DNA from: Hippasteria phrygiana
Lineage: Eukaryota; Echinodermata; Asteroidea; Valvatida; Goniasteridae
NCBI GenBank assembly: GCA_037893225.1
Contig: JAZGUH010000283.1
Location: 62,001 to 126,000, forward strand
Direction of reading: 5' to 3'
DNA: 64,000 bases
The translations under genes and the position numbers were made by a program. The notes beneath the pieces were generated by a model. It had not been told where the DNA came from. It saw only the letters and a list, made by a program, of their open reading frames with translations, and made no database searches. Positions 36,276-47,086 of this stretch are shown here, in pieces. Each line of letters opens with the position of its first letter. The first letter of the stretch is position 1.

Positions 36276-36662
36276 GCGTGATTTCTTTTCCTAGGAAAGT
36301 TAGGGGCAATTATCATAAATGGGCGTTGTACTTGGCTGTGTGAGCTGTGAGACAGGTTCTCAGACTTGTTTTCCCTTGAAATAAAATCCTCCACACCACA
36401 ATTAGTACAAGAAAAAGAAATATAAATCGGTCAGAGGATTCGAACCCAGGCCTCTGTAGTCCCAAGCCTTATGCTCTACCAATATAGCCACAACAGTAGC
36501 TCGACCAAATATTTTTACTTCAACCTTATATAGTTGTCTGAATAATGCATGCGATGCTTATTATATAAATTAACTTAATCATGAATATGCATGATCGTAA
36601 TAGCGGTCTAGATACGCCCATTTATGATAATTGGCCCTAACCTTTCTAGAAAAAAATTATGC
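36276..36662 (-). mobile_element. Mutator-like MITE carrying a tRNA-like unit, copy 2
   Basis: It is opposite in orientation to copy 1 (18603-18998), 387 bp, and flanked by the exact 9-bp direct repeat GGCCGGGAA (36267-36275 and 36663-36671). The terminal sequence is GCGTGATTT / AATTATGC. The tRNA-like unit lies at about 36419-36500 on the minus strand with B box GGTTCGAATCC. Confidence 0.8.
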
Positions 36663-38027
36663 GGCCGGGAAAGACTGTGCCGCGTGCATCAGACTCCCCT
36701 GAAATTTGATTTGTTGGTTATGCTGCGCAAGCTCAGTAGGCCCCATACACCAAAACAATGCGAAACATCGACCAAGGGTGAGTGTGAGGATTAGGTTAGG
36801 GTAAATGGGGTTAGGGTTGGGATAGCAAACATTGTGTTTATTATAAAAGCGCCATTGTGGGTAAAGATTCGGATATTCATATGACAACGGTCTTCATGCC
36901 ACACACAGCACACTGTACGTAGTCTTTTGTGCATTTTTTCTTTAATGGGGTCCTATTTTTGTTCTTCCTTTTAAACCGTACAATTCCCCAGTTATTTCTC
37001 CTTTCTTAGACCTACAGCTAAAGGTATGATGTGGCTTCGGTAATAATCAAAAATAATTTATTAACTTCAATCTGTAAGCTTACTGTTTGTAAAGAAGGCA
37101 CCAGTTTCAGTCCTCCTGGAAAATATTTCCTTCGAAATGTTGTCGTTTTTGAGACACTAATGCCATTCTTATAAGGGACCAGTCGGAAGTCGCATTCATC
37201 GGTTTTGAGCTACAGGCAAAAATTCATTGAGGGTCGAGATATTCGGTTATTGCTTAAAATGCTACGGTAGTTAATGTCAAATAAAATCATACTGTGTTTT
37301 CGTTTGTTTGTTGGGTTGTTTGTTTGTTTGTTTGTTTTTATTTAGTACAATAAAATATTTTTTAAAGAGATTTTAGTAAGGTAACTCACTGATAATCACC
37401 GGAATTTGTGTTTAGTTTTCTTCATAAGATTCTTAATTTTTGTATTCGTGTACATCGCCATTTTGAATGCAATCATAACAAACTTGGTATCAAATTATGT
37501 ATCAAGTTACTCGGTATCAAGTCTTCATTGATTGGCCGATCTGACCGATATTTCCACAAATAAACCAATGAGAGACACTTTTAGGAGATACCAAGGCTAC
37601 CCCTAATCGTGAGCCGTTCAGCGGTGCGGAAATGAAGGACAAACTTTATCGCTTGATTTCTACAATAGTGCTGGATCATCTAATAAAACTAAAATTATCA
37701 TATCTTTTTAAATACTAATCCGATTTTATTAATTCATTCATCATTTTAAAGCTTATGGTGTGTTCTTTCCAATAGTATATAAACCTAGAAATTAATTTTT
37801 GCGATGAGAGGCTGTTCTCTCTTGAGAGCGCCACATTTGTGACTGAGGACCGAAAAAGCACTGCGGTTATTTTCTCGATTTGAACAATCGAAATACAATG
37901 TAGCACATAATATTTTATGAACGTGCACGAACAGACGTACACTTAGACGTACACTTATTTCATGCATATATGTCAAATCACACAAAGTATGAACACTGTC
38001 TGCAATCGTGCTGGCATTTCTACCATG
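36663..38027. other. Gene B intron 1, right part before the first stem exon
   Basis: No gene is seen. The stretch contains a (GTTT)n run near 37305-37340 and AT-rich intron sequence. Confidence 0.5.
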
Positions 38028-38439
38028 CTATATCATACTTTTAATGTGTTTTTACACGGTAAAAATGAAAATCATGCAAATTGATATAAAATACCCTTCA
38101 GATTGGCAGAATAGTCCTGTTTCATAATTATGATAGCAAATTTATTCGAACTTTAATCAGTGACTGTGTCGGGCCATTCCCCGTGCAACCTTAGACTTAA
38201 ACCATGGACGGAATTCTTATTACAAAATGTACCTTTGTTGAATTTTACTGCAGGCCAAAGCCAACAAGAAAAGTACCGGTAGTTAAACCCGCAGTTGTTC
38301 CCAAGAAACCGGTGCCACAACCACCTCGTGCTGCTGAGACGTCGAACGTCTCTATGGCAATCCGGTGAGACATCTTCATGTATATACTGGCCCGTATTAA
38401 AAGTGTTTTGCTTCATTTTTGGACAAAATCGCGTAAAAA
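38028..38439 (+). repeat. Exon-containing segmental duplication, left copy
   Basis: The 412 bp match 41736-42149 with roughly eight differences that I can see (about 98% identity), and include stem exon 38254-38364. Similarity begins at CTATA and ends after GCGTAAAAA on both copies. Confidence 0.85.
38254..38364 (+). CDS. Gene B stem module exon 1
   Basis: This 111-bp exon has phase 2 at both ends, an acceptor at TTTTACTGCAG and a donor at GTGAGA. It encodes PKPTRKVPVVKPAVVPKK followed by PVPQPPRAAETSNVSMAIR, a Lys/Pro-rich stem module with a terminal NVS sequon. Because it is symmetric, skipping or duplicating it keeps the frame. Almost the same exon, with about 400 bp of flank, recurs at 41964. 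Confidence 0.85.
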
Positions 38440-39595
38440 CAGTGAAATGTGAAAAAGGGGTGACGTCATAATGACGTCACCAAAGGCATAATTTCTTGAA
38501 ACACATATGAGTACGTCCAATCGTCATAAAACTTGGTGGGTCGGTAGAATTGTCACAAGTATGCAAAGTTCCAAGTGACATCATAACAAAAATGCGGAAA
38601 AGCCCTATGTTTTGTTTCTGTAACAGACATGTAGACCTCTAGTTTTCTTTCAAAATGTTCCAAAAAGGTTCCCATGAAAATTTTCACCCTGACAAAATAA
38701 TGTTGAAAAGCGGGTGGAGCAGTGACGTAGGCAGGCTCTTCCTAGAGGGGGGGAACGGGGGGCATGGCTATTATCAAGGGGGGAAATTCGACTTTGTTAA
38801 ATAGGTCCACGCTATAGTAACGCATATCTACACACTACAGATGGCGACACCCCCCCAAAAAATCCAAATTTTCCAGAGCGGGGGGGGGGGGGGGGGGGGG
38901 GGGGGGGTGGGGTTGCAAGAGGGGGAGGGTGGCAAGAGTTCCCACAGGGGGAAGCCCCCCCCCCCCTTGCCCCCTTGGCTACGCCACTGGGGTGGAGGTC
39001 CTGAGTCGCCATTTTTTGACGTTGGTTTTATGCTACACGGATATGCCACATACATAACATCACTGACCCGTGCGACAAAAAAGAGAAAGAAAAAAGCAAA
39101 CATGGGGAGGCTTAATGTGTTAAGCCCCCGACCACCACCCCCCGCCCCCAGCACTTTGGGCGTGCCACTGCGCATTGCTGCAGGTGCGGCCTTCTCGGAA
39201 AAACAGTCCTAGACAGTCAACTGAAAAAAGGATGAGGCCCTTAAGTTTTCATTTTCAATTTTCATTTCTTCATTTGAAAATTTAAAATTGAAAATAGAAT
39301 TTCGAATTTTCAGTTAAAATTGGTTTTTACTTTTTTCTTTGCATAGGCGTAGCCAGCGGGAGGGAGGGGTGGGTATCCCCCCCCCCAATATTTTCAAAGT
39401 GCCCTTTTCTATATTTTTTCATTTTTAAAATCTTTTTTGTACCCCAAAATTTCCGTCCCACAAAAATCAAAACCCTGCCCTCTACATGTATCTACGACAT
39501 ACCTGTCTTTAGTGTCGCAAGCTATAGGAACGGAGCCCGTAAGTACACAATCGATTTCCTTTATGCTGCTGGCCCTAGTTTGCCCTTACTGGAAA

Positions 39596-40120
39596 TTATA
39601 GTGACCCCTGTGCCCCCCACTGAAAAATGTTAGTGGCCCCTGTGCCCCCACTGAAAAATGTTAGTGCCCCCTGTGCCCTAAAAATGTTAGTGCCCCCTGT
39701 GGCCCCGATATATCGAGTGCCCTTTTTCACGTCTACCCCCCCCCCCCCCCCCCCATCCCATAAAAATTACCTTGCTATGCCTATGAACGGGGCCCGTATA
39801 AGTACACAATCGCCGCAACAATAAAATAATTTCCTTCATGCTGCTGGCCCTAGTGTGCCCTCACTGGAAATTATAGTGCCCCCCGTGCCCCCACTGAAAA
39901 ATGTTAGTTCCCTCAGTGCCCCCACTGAAAAAATTAGTTTCCCTGTGTGCTCTTACTAAACATTCTGGTGCCCCCTGTATCCCCACTAAAAATGCTGGTC
40001 CCCTCCTTGCCACAGCCAGTTGCGAATGCTGGTGCCCCGGGCCCTCACTTAAAATGCTGTTGCCATGCATGGACCCCCCACTCATAATTATTGTGTCCCC
40101 AATGAAAATCCTTGGCAACA
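39596..40120 (+). repeat. Degenerate minisatellite (ACTGAAAAATGTTAGTGCCC units)
   Basis: Units of about 28 bp built from CTGTGCCCCCACTGAAAA and ATGTTAGTGCCCC repeat, interrupted by a C run and unique sequence around 39730-39860. Pro-rich open frames here are repeat products. Confidence 0.65.
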
Positions 40121-40280
40121 TCACTGCACAATTTTCCCTAAATTGTTAAGAGTACGTAGCTGGCCATTCTAAGCTGTACAGACAATATGAATCTACGCCC
40201 TTTCCAATGCACTCCAGTCGAATGTGTGGAGGGAGCTGGATTCAAACACTCTCGTTGTTCAAAATAATAAAAATTGTTCG

Positions 40281-40750
40281 CTCAGTGGAAGAGCAAGTGG
40301 CGCATTACTGAAGTTAAGCAACGTTAATTGCAGGCAGTACTTGGATGGGAAACCACACAATGTAGTGTGCCTGGTAACTATTGTAGGACCCTTTTAGGCA
40401 GGTTTGGGCTAGCCCATTTGAGACCCAAGTGGGCCCCATCAGCCAAAACTGTATAGGGCCCACTCAGTTGCCCATCAAAGGCCGCACAGGGCTTGCTGGC
40501 TTGGAAATAGTGCATTAATTGTTCTGGGGCACGACAGGCCCTTTTTCATCTGAAAAGGTCACGCCCTTCGGATGGGACGTTGAGCCGGAGGTCTCGTGTG
40601 CTCTAATTAGGATAAGTGCACGTAAAAGAACCCAGAGCACCTGTCATGAAAGAGTAGGGTTTGCCCCGGTGCTTCTGTTGCCCTCATCACACATCCTGTA
40701 ATTGGCGCTTGCGTTGTTGGATGTTGAATTAAATACAATAAATAGAATAG
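40281..40750 (+). mobile_element. 5S rRNA-derived SINE (SINE3-like)
   Basis: ACTGAAGTTAAGCAACG followed by GCAGGCAGTACTTGGATGGG and AAACCAC resembles the 5S rRNA internal promoter and 3' half (GAAGCTAAGC, TTAGTACTTGGATGGG, AGACC). A body with CTTCGGATGGGACGTTGAGC follows, and the element ends in an AATACAATAAATAGAATAG tail. 5S-derived heads define SINE3 elements; the exact family was not determined. Confidence 0.7.
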
Positions 40751-41343
40751 AGACACTAAAAAGTACATGAGTTGTTTTGTAACAGAAATTGTACATTAAG
40801 TTTATTTTTTGCAATTTAATGTTAATGACAGCAATTTTTTTAATTTAAATTTTAAATTAAATTGCATGTCTTTCAAAACAAATCTATTGATCAAGAAGTG
40901 GTTATATAGCGAATGCGTTTTCACTTTTCACAGCCAATGGGCCATTTAGATCTTATACAGGGTGTCTAAAAAAATGTCCCTCCCAGTGTTGCAGCATAAT
41001 TCGAAAAAATGAAATGTTATTTCTACTTTTCTTAAATAATTGTGAAGCATATTTTTTTTTACTATTTTCGTAAAATTTCTACTTTAAACAGCAGGAAAAT
41101 GATGTCCCCGCTCCCTTTTTGATCTGTAAATAATCCCTGTCTACCTTTCAGCATGGATATATTAGGTGCCCTTTTTCACGTTTACCCCCCCCCCCCCCCC
41201 CCAATAAGAATGACCTTGCTACGCCTATGCTTTGTAGTATTGACAGGGGTTCATTGATATTGGCCGCGACGTACACGGAACAGACACATCTTGAGGAATG
41301 TTATGTCATTTGTCGAAAGGCCTTCCATACTTACATTTATTTC

Positions 41344-41697
41344 TAGGGAACGAAAACATTATTTCGAGGGAACGAAATAATTATTTCGAGGGAACGAAAT
41401 AATTATTTCGAGGGAACGAAATAATTATTTCGAGGGAACGAAATAATTATTTCGAGGTAACAAAATATTATTTCGAGGGAACGAAATAATATTTCGAGGG
41501 AACGAAATAATATTTCGAGGGAACGAAATAATATTTCGAGGGAACGAACTATGATTTCGAGGGAACGAACTATTATTTCGAGGGAACGAAATAGTATTTC
41601 GAGGGAACGAAATAGTATTTCGAGGGAACGAAATAATATATCGAGGGAACAAAATGATTTCGAGGGAACGAAATAATATTTCGAGGGAACGAAATAA
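41344..41697. repeat. Tandem array of short palindromic units
   Basis: About 16 units of 19-23 bp repeat the arms TTATTTCG and CGAAATAA around AGGGAA. Each unit can form its own hairpin. The array ends about 40 bp before the duplicated block at 41736. Both long minus-strand open frames over it are repeat artefacts. Confidence 0.9.
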
Positions 41698-41735
41698 AAC
41701 AAATTCATCATGCATGTCCCTTTAGGGGCTCCGTA

Positions 41736-42149
41736 CTATATTATACTTTTAATGTGTGTTTTTACACGGTAAAAATGCAAATCATGCAAATTGATATAAA
41801 ATACCCTTCAGATTGGCAGAATAGTCCTGTTTCATAATTATGATAGCAAATTTATTCGAACTTCAATCAGTGACTGTGTCGGGCCATTCCCCGTGCAACC
41901 TTAGACTTAAACCATGGACGGAATTCTTATTACAAAATGTACCTTTGTTGAATTTTACTGCAGGCCAAAGCCAACAAGAAAAGTACCGGTAGTTAAACCC
42001 GCAGTTGTTCCCAAGAAACCGGTGCCACAACCACCTCGTGCTGCTGAGACATCGAACGTCTCTATGGCAATCCGGTGAGACATCTTCATGTTTATACTGG
42101 CCCGTATTAAAAGGGTTTTGCTTCATTTTTGGACAAAATCGCGTAAAAA
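41736..42149 (+). repeat. Exon-containing segmental duplication, right copy
   Basis: This is the partner of 38028-38439, 3.7 kb downstream in the same orientation, with stem exon 41964-42074. Confidence 0.85.
41964..42074 (+). CDS. Gene B stem module exon 2 (near-identical copy of 38254-38364)
   Basis: It encodes the same residues as exon 38254-38364; the only exon difference I see is one synonymous base (ACG to ACA, Thr). Splice sites and phase are the same. It lies in a duplicated block (41736-42149) copied from 38028-38439 or the reverse. If the copy is an assembly artefact, the protein would be 589 instead of 626 residues. Confidence 0.75.
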
Positions 42150-42309
42150 AAGTTTCAATGTGGTTACCGCTTTCCCCATTGACTTGTGCATGCATAAAAC
42201 GTTCATTCCAAAGTCGCCTGCTGCACACGCTCTGAACAGTCGTATTTGTAAATTTGATTTAAATTGGCTTATCGTGGACTTTCTTATACTTCGCCGAATT
42301 TTGTTACAG

Positions 42310-42417
42310 CCCAAAGCCTACCAGAAAAGTAGTGAAACCCCCAGTTGTTGTTGCCAAGAAAGCAGTGCCGCAGTATCCTCATGTCGCTAAGACGCCAAAC
42401 GTCGCCATAGTAATAAG
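42310..42417 (+). CDS. Gene B stem module exon 3
   Basis: The exon is 108 bp, phase 2-2, with an acceptor at TTGTTACAG and a donor at GTGAGT. The peptide starts PKPTRKVVKPPVVVAKK and ends KTPNVAIVIR. It is clearly related to the two preceding modules but one codon shorter, and the sequon is lost (NVA instead of NVS). The intron sequence before it resembles that before exon 44552, so exon and flank were duplicated together. Confidence 0.85.
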
Positions 42418-42470
42418 GTGAGTCGCGAGTTGTGACGGCAGACATGGCTGACGGTATGAGTGTCTTAAGG

Positions 42471-42703
42471 GGGTTTCTCAAATCCTGGCTTCGGCTTGGA
42501 CTTCGGCTTCGCCTCCAGCCAGTCCCATTGCCAATCTGAAGCCTTGAATACACCGATATATTAACAGACTCAGGCTCCGGATTAAAACATCAGACTTTGA
42601 TATACATGTAGCAAAAACAGTATCCAAGATCTTGCCAAATATTGGGATATAAAACTACGCGAAGCCGAAGCCCGAGCCCAAGCCAGAGTTTGAGAAAAGG
42701 CCT
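42471..42703. mobile_element. MITE with GAAGCC-rich inverted ends
   Basis: TTTCTCAAATCCTGGCTTCG at the left pairs with CCAGAGTTTGAGAAA at the right, and the arms carry CTTCGGCTT/AAGCCGAAG repeats. It starts about 55 bp after stem exon 42310-42417. Confidence 0.65.
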
Positions 42704-43342
42704 TAGTACACTTTATTTTCGTTGGATGGCAGGGTCATACATACAGATTTATGTTGAACTAAGACACTTCGCTGAACCCTCGCCGACCTGGAGTTAAAGA
42801 AAGGAATAAAATGCAATAATGGTTCTGAAACAAAGGATTTTTATGTATTAATTGAAACTCAGAACTGACAAAGTCATTGGGCGTTGCCTGCTAAAAATAC
42901 CACTAATGTGACGGCATTGGCGGTAACACCAATGCTTGCCGCACACCTATACAAGCAAACAAGTTTTGTAACCGGCTCCGAACACCAGGGGCGTGGCATT
43001 AAGCAATTTGTTTATACCGCCAAGACCAGAAAGGGATATTTTTTTGTGGTCAGGGCACGTCCATAACTTTTTGTTCCGTCCTTAGTCTAAAGATAAATTA
43101 CCAAAAGACTAATGCAACAAAAGCTTTTAGTCTTAAGTGTTTCAGAGCCTTTCACACAATTGTTTCTATATTTGTATTTTGGTTTCTGCGAAGCTTGAAA
43201 TCAAAAACCACAAAGATACAGATGTTTTATGGTTTGAGGTTTGTCTTCGTGCCAAGCTATACCATGTCATAACTCCAAGTTCCTGACAGTGATGACACTT
43301 TTTCTCCATACATATTCTACGTTTTTCGAAATTCTATTACAG

Positions 43343-43453
43343 ACCAAAGCCAAGCAGAATACTCGTCAAACCCCAAGCTGTTGACCCAAAGAAGAAACCC
43401 AAACCACGCCCCCCTCAGGTTGTGAAGACGCATAACGGTTCCGTGGTAATCAG
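43343..43453 (+). CDS. Gene B stem module exon 4
   Basis: The exon is 111 bp, phase 2-2, acceptor TCTATTACAG, donor GTGAGG. The peptide starts PKPSRILVKPQAVDPKKK and ends KTHNGSVVIR, with an NGS sequon. It has the same plan as the other modules: PKP start, Val-Lys-Pro core, Lys pair, Pro-rich middle, Asn sequon, hydrophobic residues and a split Arg codon. Confidence 0.85.
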
Positions 43454-44551
43454 GTGAGGCACAAGTAGTGATAACAGAGATGTCGGTATGAGTGTCTCAT
43501 GCTGAATTTCCGTTGGACGCCATGATCACGATATGCCAAATACACAGTAGTATTACTGTGATTTACTTTAAACCAGATATCATACAGTTTCTGCGTTGGG
43601 CCACGTCCGCTTACGGAATTAGACTATATTAATTTTTTTGAGTGGATATGAGCGCCGTATAATGACGCCATAAAACATAAAATTTAGTTCTACTGGTTTT
43701 GCTATCACCGGTACCCTCGGACATCAGACTCCTACAGACCAAAGCGTGCAGCCCCCCCCCCCCCCCCCCCCCCCCAAAAATGACTCGGGCGCACCAAGGT
43801 GATGCTCCGGAAGGCACTTTCTAAAAGCATGGACATGAAACGGTCACAGACATAGGCTTTTTGTGGGTGAAAGCAGCTGTTGTTTACCGTCTGTCACTGG
43901 GCTAGCAGTAGAATGATTGATAGTTTCCTTCATAATAGCCGACTACACCGAAACAAGAGGCTTGTGCAGCCAGGCATAACGTACACAATACCCCAATAAT
44001 GGATTGAAAGTGCAGAGATTGACACAAATAGAAGTCAACCGGCCTGGTGACAATTTTCAATCTGCACGTATTTGTGTCAACCGTACGCAAGGGGTTAAAG
44101 GTGACTATAGAGGCCCTCAGACTAGGGGGTTCGATTGAGGATTACATAAAGTTTGAGCGGAATTGGCCCAAAGGTGTTTACGTAAATAACAAAAATACAA
44201 AAACGTGCCTCACCAAACAGGCAATTGGCTGCACGCAGGGTTAAACCCTAACACACTCTCCTAATTCTCTTCACTTAAAGGCATGTGCAGTACTACCAAT
44301 GAGCATGTATTTCATAGCGACTGGAATTCACGCTACACCGGCACAAGCAGTGTACCAGCTATTGAAAAATAAATTGCGCGGGAAAAAAAGAAACGTTCAG
44401 TTTGGATATCGCCTTCCCTCTTGACTTGCGCATAAAGAACAAGCCCTGTTTATCCCAAAGTCGCATGCTCTCTCTATACAGTCGTAATTGTAAATTCGAT
44501 TTGGATTATCGCGGACTTCTTTTTTTTTTACTTTGTCAAAATCTGTTGCAG

Positions 44552-44644
44552 AGCAATGCCGCCCAAAAAAGTAGTGAAACCCCACAATGTTGTTCAGAAG
44601 GAGACGAAACCAGTGCCAACGCTAAACGTGTCAACACCAATCGG
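44552..44644 (+). CDS. Gene B stem module exon 5 (shortened)
   Basis: The exon is 93 bp, phase 2-2, acceptor TCTGTTGCAG, donor GTAAGA. The peptide starts AMPPKKVVKPHNVVQKE and ends LNVSTPI with an NVS sequon. It is six codons shorter than the 111-bp modules, having lost part of the Pro-rich middle. The final split codon becomes Gly with the next exon rather than Arg. The intron just upstream is alignable to that of exon 42310. Confidence 0.82.
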
Positions 44645-45224
44645 GTAAGACCATTTTTGATCTCCATGTAAAACACAAATCTGGACAGTGCATTGGCTGT
44701 TCGCGTTGAAGCCGCCATCCCCCATATTACCACTCCTAATACACTTTGGTTTGCAACCTGATCACTAGGGCCGACTTTTATCCTCCTATAGACGGCTGCT
44801 TGTTGTTATATTTTCAACATTTTAAGCTATAAAGTCTTGCTTAATAGAAACAGGTTACCAGCTAAAACCCATGTGATTTCCATGCTTAGCAAACAACAGC
44901 CGAATAACGGTCACAAGCAATATGCATGGAAACTTGGTTGGTAATCCTGTTTTGACTGAGGAAAACTTGCCACCACACGGCTTTCCAGATCTAAATAGAG
45001 GATCAACGCATTTTCAGACCATACCCAGGCTCTCACCTCCCCCTTTATATAATATTAACATGGATACGGACATAGTAGGGACCTCGTGCTCATATACAGT
45101 AATCCGTGACCTAATCAGAGAAGATTGTGATATTATTCAATTTAAGAAGAAAAGCGCATGTCGCACTGTAGCTCGAAAGCCTAAGGAAACCTGTAGGAAG
45201 ACGACGAAGAAATGTTAGAGGTAT

Positions 45225-45360
45225 GAGGAAAACCCTACATCTAGGGAAATCAGGCAGGGACTGAAAACCCAATCCACATGTCAGCCCTGGTAGGATCCGA
45301 ACCCGGGTCACAGCGGTGGAAGGCGAGGAAAGTACGGTAACACAAGGCCAACCTGACTCC
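45225..45360 (-). mobile_element. tRNA-derived SINE, minus strand
   Basis: On the minus strand a tRNA-like head with B box GGGTTCGGATCC is followed by CAGGGCTGACATGTGG and a further tail. It ends 130 bp before gene B exon 45493. Confidence 0.55.
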
Positions 45361-45492
45361 CCAAAGTTTGCTTCTTAAAGCGATACATTTAGGCGATCAG
45401 CTTTTGCCTCTAACTGCCTGGGGTAGTTATTATTGGGGTTTTTAGACTTCCGATTAGAAATTCTTTGGACATTTTGTGTATTCCTACTTTAG

Positions 45493-45612
45493 GTACTTTG
45501 CACATCAATACGCCAACCATTACCCGGAGTCTCGCGGTAGATTTTACCTTCATATCAAGAAGCTCATGATGAAGAAATGGAAACCAAATGCCAACAACAC
45601 AAAGACGTTCAG
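45493..45612 (+). CDS. Gene B exon 7: start of luminal domain (YFAHQY...)
   Basis: The exon is 120 bp, phase 2-2, acceptor CTACTTTAG, donor GTAAGA. The peptide starts YFAHQYANHYPESRGRFYLH and ends WKPNANNTKTFR; the NNT is a possible sequon. It is one codon longer than its gene A counterpart (9105-9221). Confidence 0.9.
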
Positions 45613-45917
45613 GTAAGATTATTGAGTCAGATTTTCTGGCAGCTTCAGTGGATGATCAACTTTGGTTGAACTTGATGGTCGGTCGGTCGGTCGTTCGGTC
45701 GGTCGGTCGTTCGGTCGTTCGGTCGTTCAGTCGTTCGTTCGTTCGTGCTTTCGACCTCGATATTAATCGTCTTACCTCCTAAAATTCGGTTAACTGCAGA
45801 CTCAGTAAACGGTTAGGTGATCAGTCTGTCAGTTTTCTGTTTGTTTGAATGTTTCTTTAATTCATGTTGGACCTCAAGATGGATATTTTCACCCCTCAAA
45901 TTCTGTGAACTGTGCAG

Positions 45918-46068
45918 GGAGGACATAATTGCAGCAATGGGCGAAGAAGGAAAGTCCGAGAATATCTACCTAACGAAGCACAACACGCCACGCGGGAAAA
46001 AGATGAAGTATTATATGTCTGGAGGACAACGGAGTATATCAGACGCCCTCTGGGAAACGCTGCCATCA
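45918..46068 (+). CDS. Gene B exon 8: pre-L-motif region
   Basis: The exon is 151 bp, acceptor CTGTGCAG, donor GTGAGC, entering in phase 2 and leaving in phase 0. The peptide includes GKSENIYLTKHNTPRGKKM and ends SDALWETLPS. Length and phases equal those of gene A exon 10610-10760. An in-frame read-through into the intron meets a stop within about 20 codons, supporting the donor. Confidence 0.92.
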
Positions 46069-47086
46069 GTGAGCCATTTTAAGCAACTTTTCTACATTAA
46101 AGGAGCACATTGCCTTGGAGAATAGAAAAAAAGTTGTTTTCCTTAAATTGACGTGACCATCCCTTGAAAATACGTCGTTTGTCCAAAAATCATTGGCGAC
46201 ACCGTTGAGGAAAGACCATGTGTGCTACTGATTTCAAACGGTTCGACTTTATACCCGAAGCAAACTTTCATCGCCGAATTTATTATACGACACCGATTTT
46301 CAGACAAACGGCGCATTGTCAAAGGATGGTCGTGACGTGTACATTATTAAAACCTAGTTTTTAACGATCTTTTCAACCGTAGCAATTTGAGGACGGACGC
46401 TCAGTTAGATACCTCAAATGTAGTGTGTTCCTTGCATCATGTTTTGATTGTTCGCTATAACCTTCAAATGATACAGAATTTCTGAAAGAGTAATCCCAAA
46501 AATTTAACTCGATATGGCAGTTCTAGGGCAGTATCTGGCATGCATTGTTAAGCAAAATACAAAAACAAATGTTTATAGACATGTCTTTTTCAAAAAGAGG
46601 ATATACCTTTAATTGTTAGTTCTGCTTGCAGATGCTGCCAGGAAGCATTTCAAAGATGGCCGCTCTCTTTTTTTCAAGATGGCCGCCCTCGTATTTTAAT
46701 TAAGGCCGTGTCCGAAATGGGCGTCTAGAGCTACAGCTACGGCTACGTCATGCGTAGTTGTAATGGACGAACACCTAGACAATAGCCCTAGACAAGCGAT
46801 TCGGACGCAGCCTAAGATGGCTTCCGCCAACATAAGGGAGTGCACTAAATCGATTCATATGTAAAAAATCAACTGGGAGGTGGTCCCTCTCTTTCGTTTG
46901 TATTTTTGATGATGACTAATGAAAACAAATATTAATTTTCCCCACTCTGTTCGCTGAGGTTATCAAAAATTCGGGATTTTAAATCTTTGAAAAAATTACC
47001 AAATTTCATCACGTGTATCTTCATCTCAAATGCCTCGAGAGTGGGATTTGGGTTAATTGTTTTCCCACATGAAATCAAACAATTAT

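Larger units (their letters stand above)
38440..41343. other. Gene B intron between the duplicated stem exons
   Basis: This repeat-rich intron has a G run of about 28 bases at 38881-38907, C runs near 38956, 39379, 39736 and 41187, a degenerate GCCCC-type minisatellite (39596-40120) and a 5S-derived SINE (40281-40750). No coding sequence is seen. Confidence 0.6.

Noticed and set aside
38812..39212. Pro/Gly-rich open frames on both strands
   Set aside because: Produced by poly-G and poly-C runs in intron sequence.
41403..41715. Two overlapping minus-strand open frames of repeated RSLEILF or SFPRNII units
   Set aside because: They are translations of the palindromic tandem array in different frames.
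45588..45782. Open frame over GTCGGTCGGTCGTTC repeat after exon 45493-45612
   Set aside because: It is a simple-repeat read-through in the intron; the GTAAGA donor at 45613 ends the exon.
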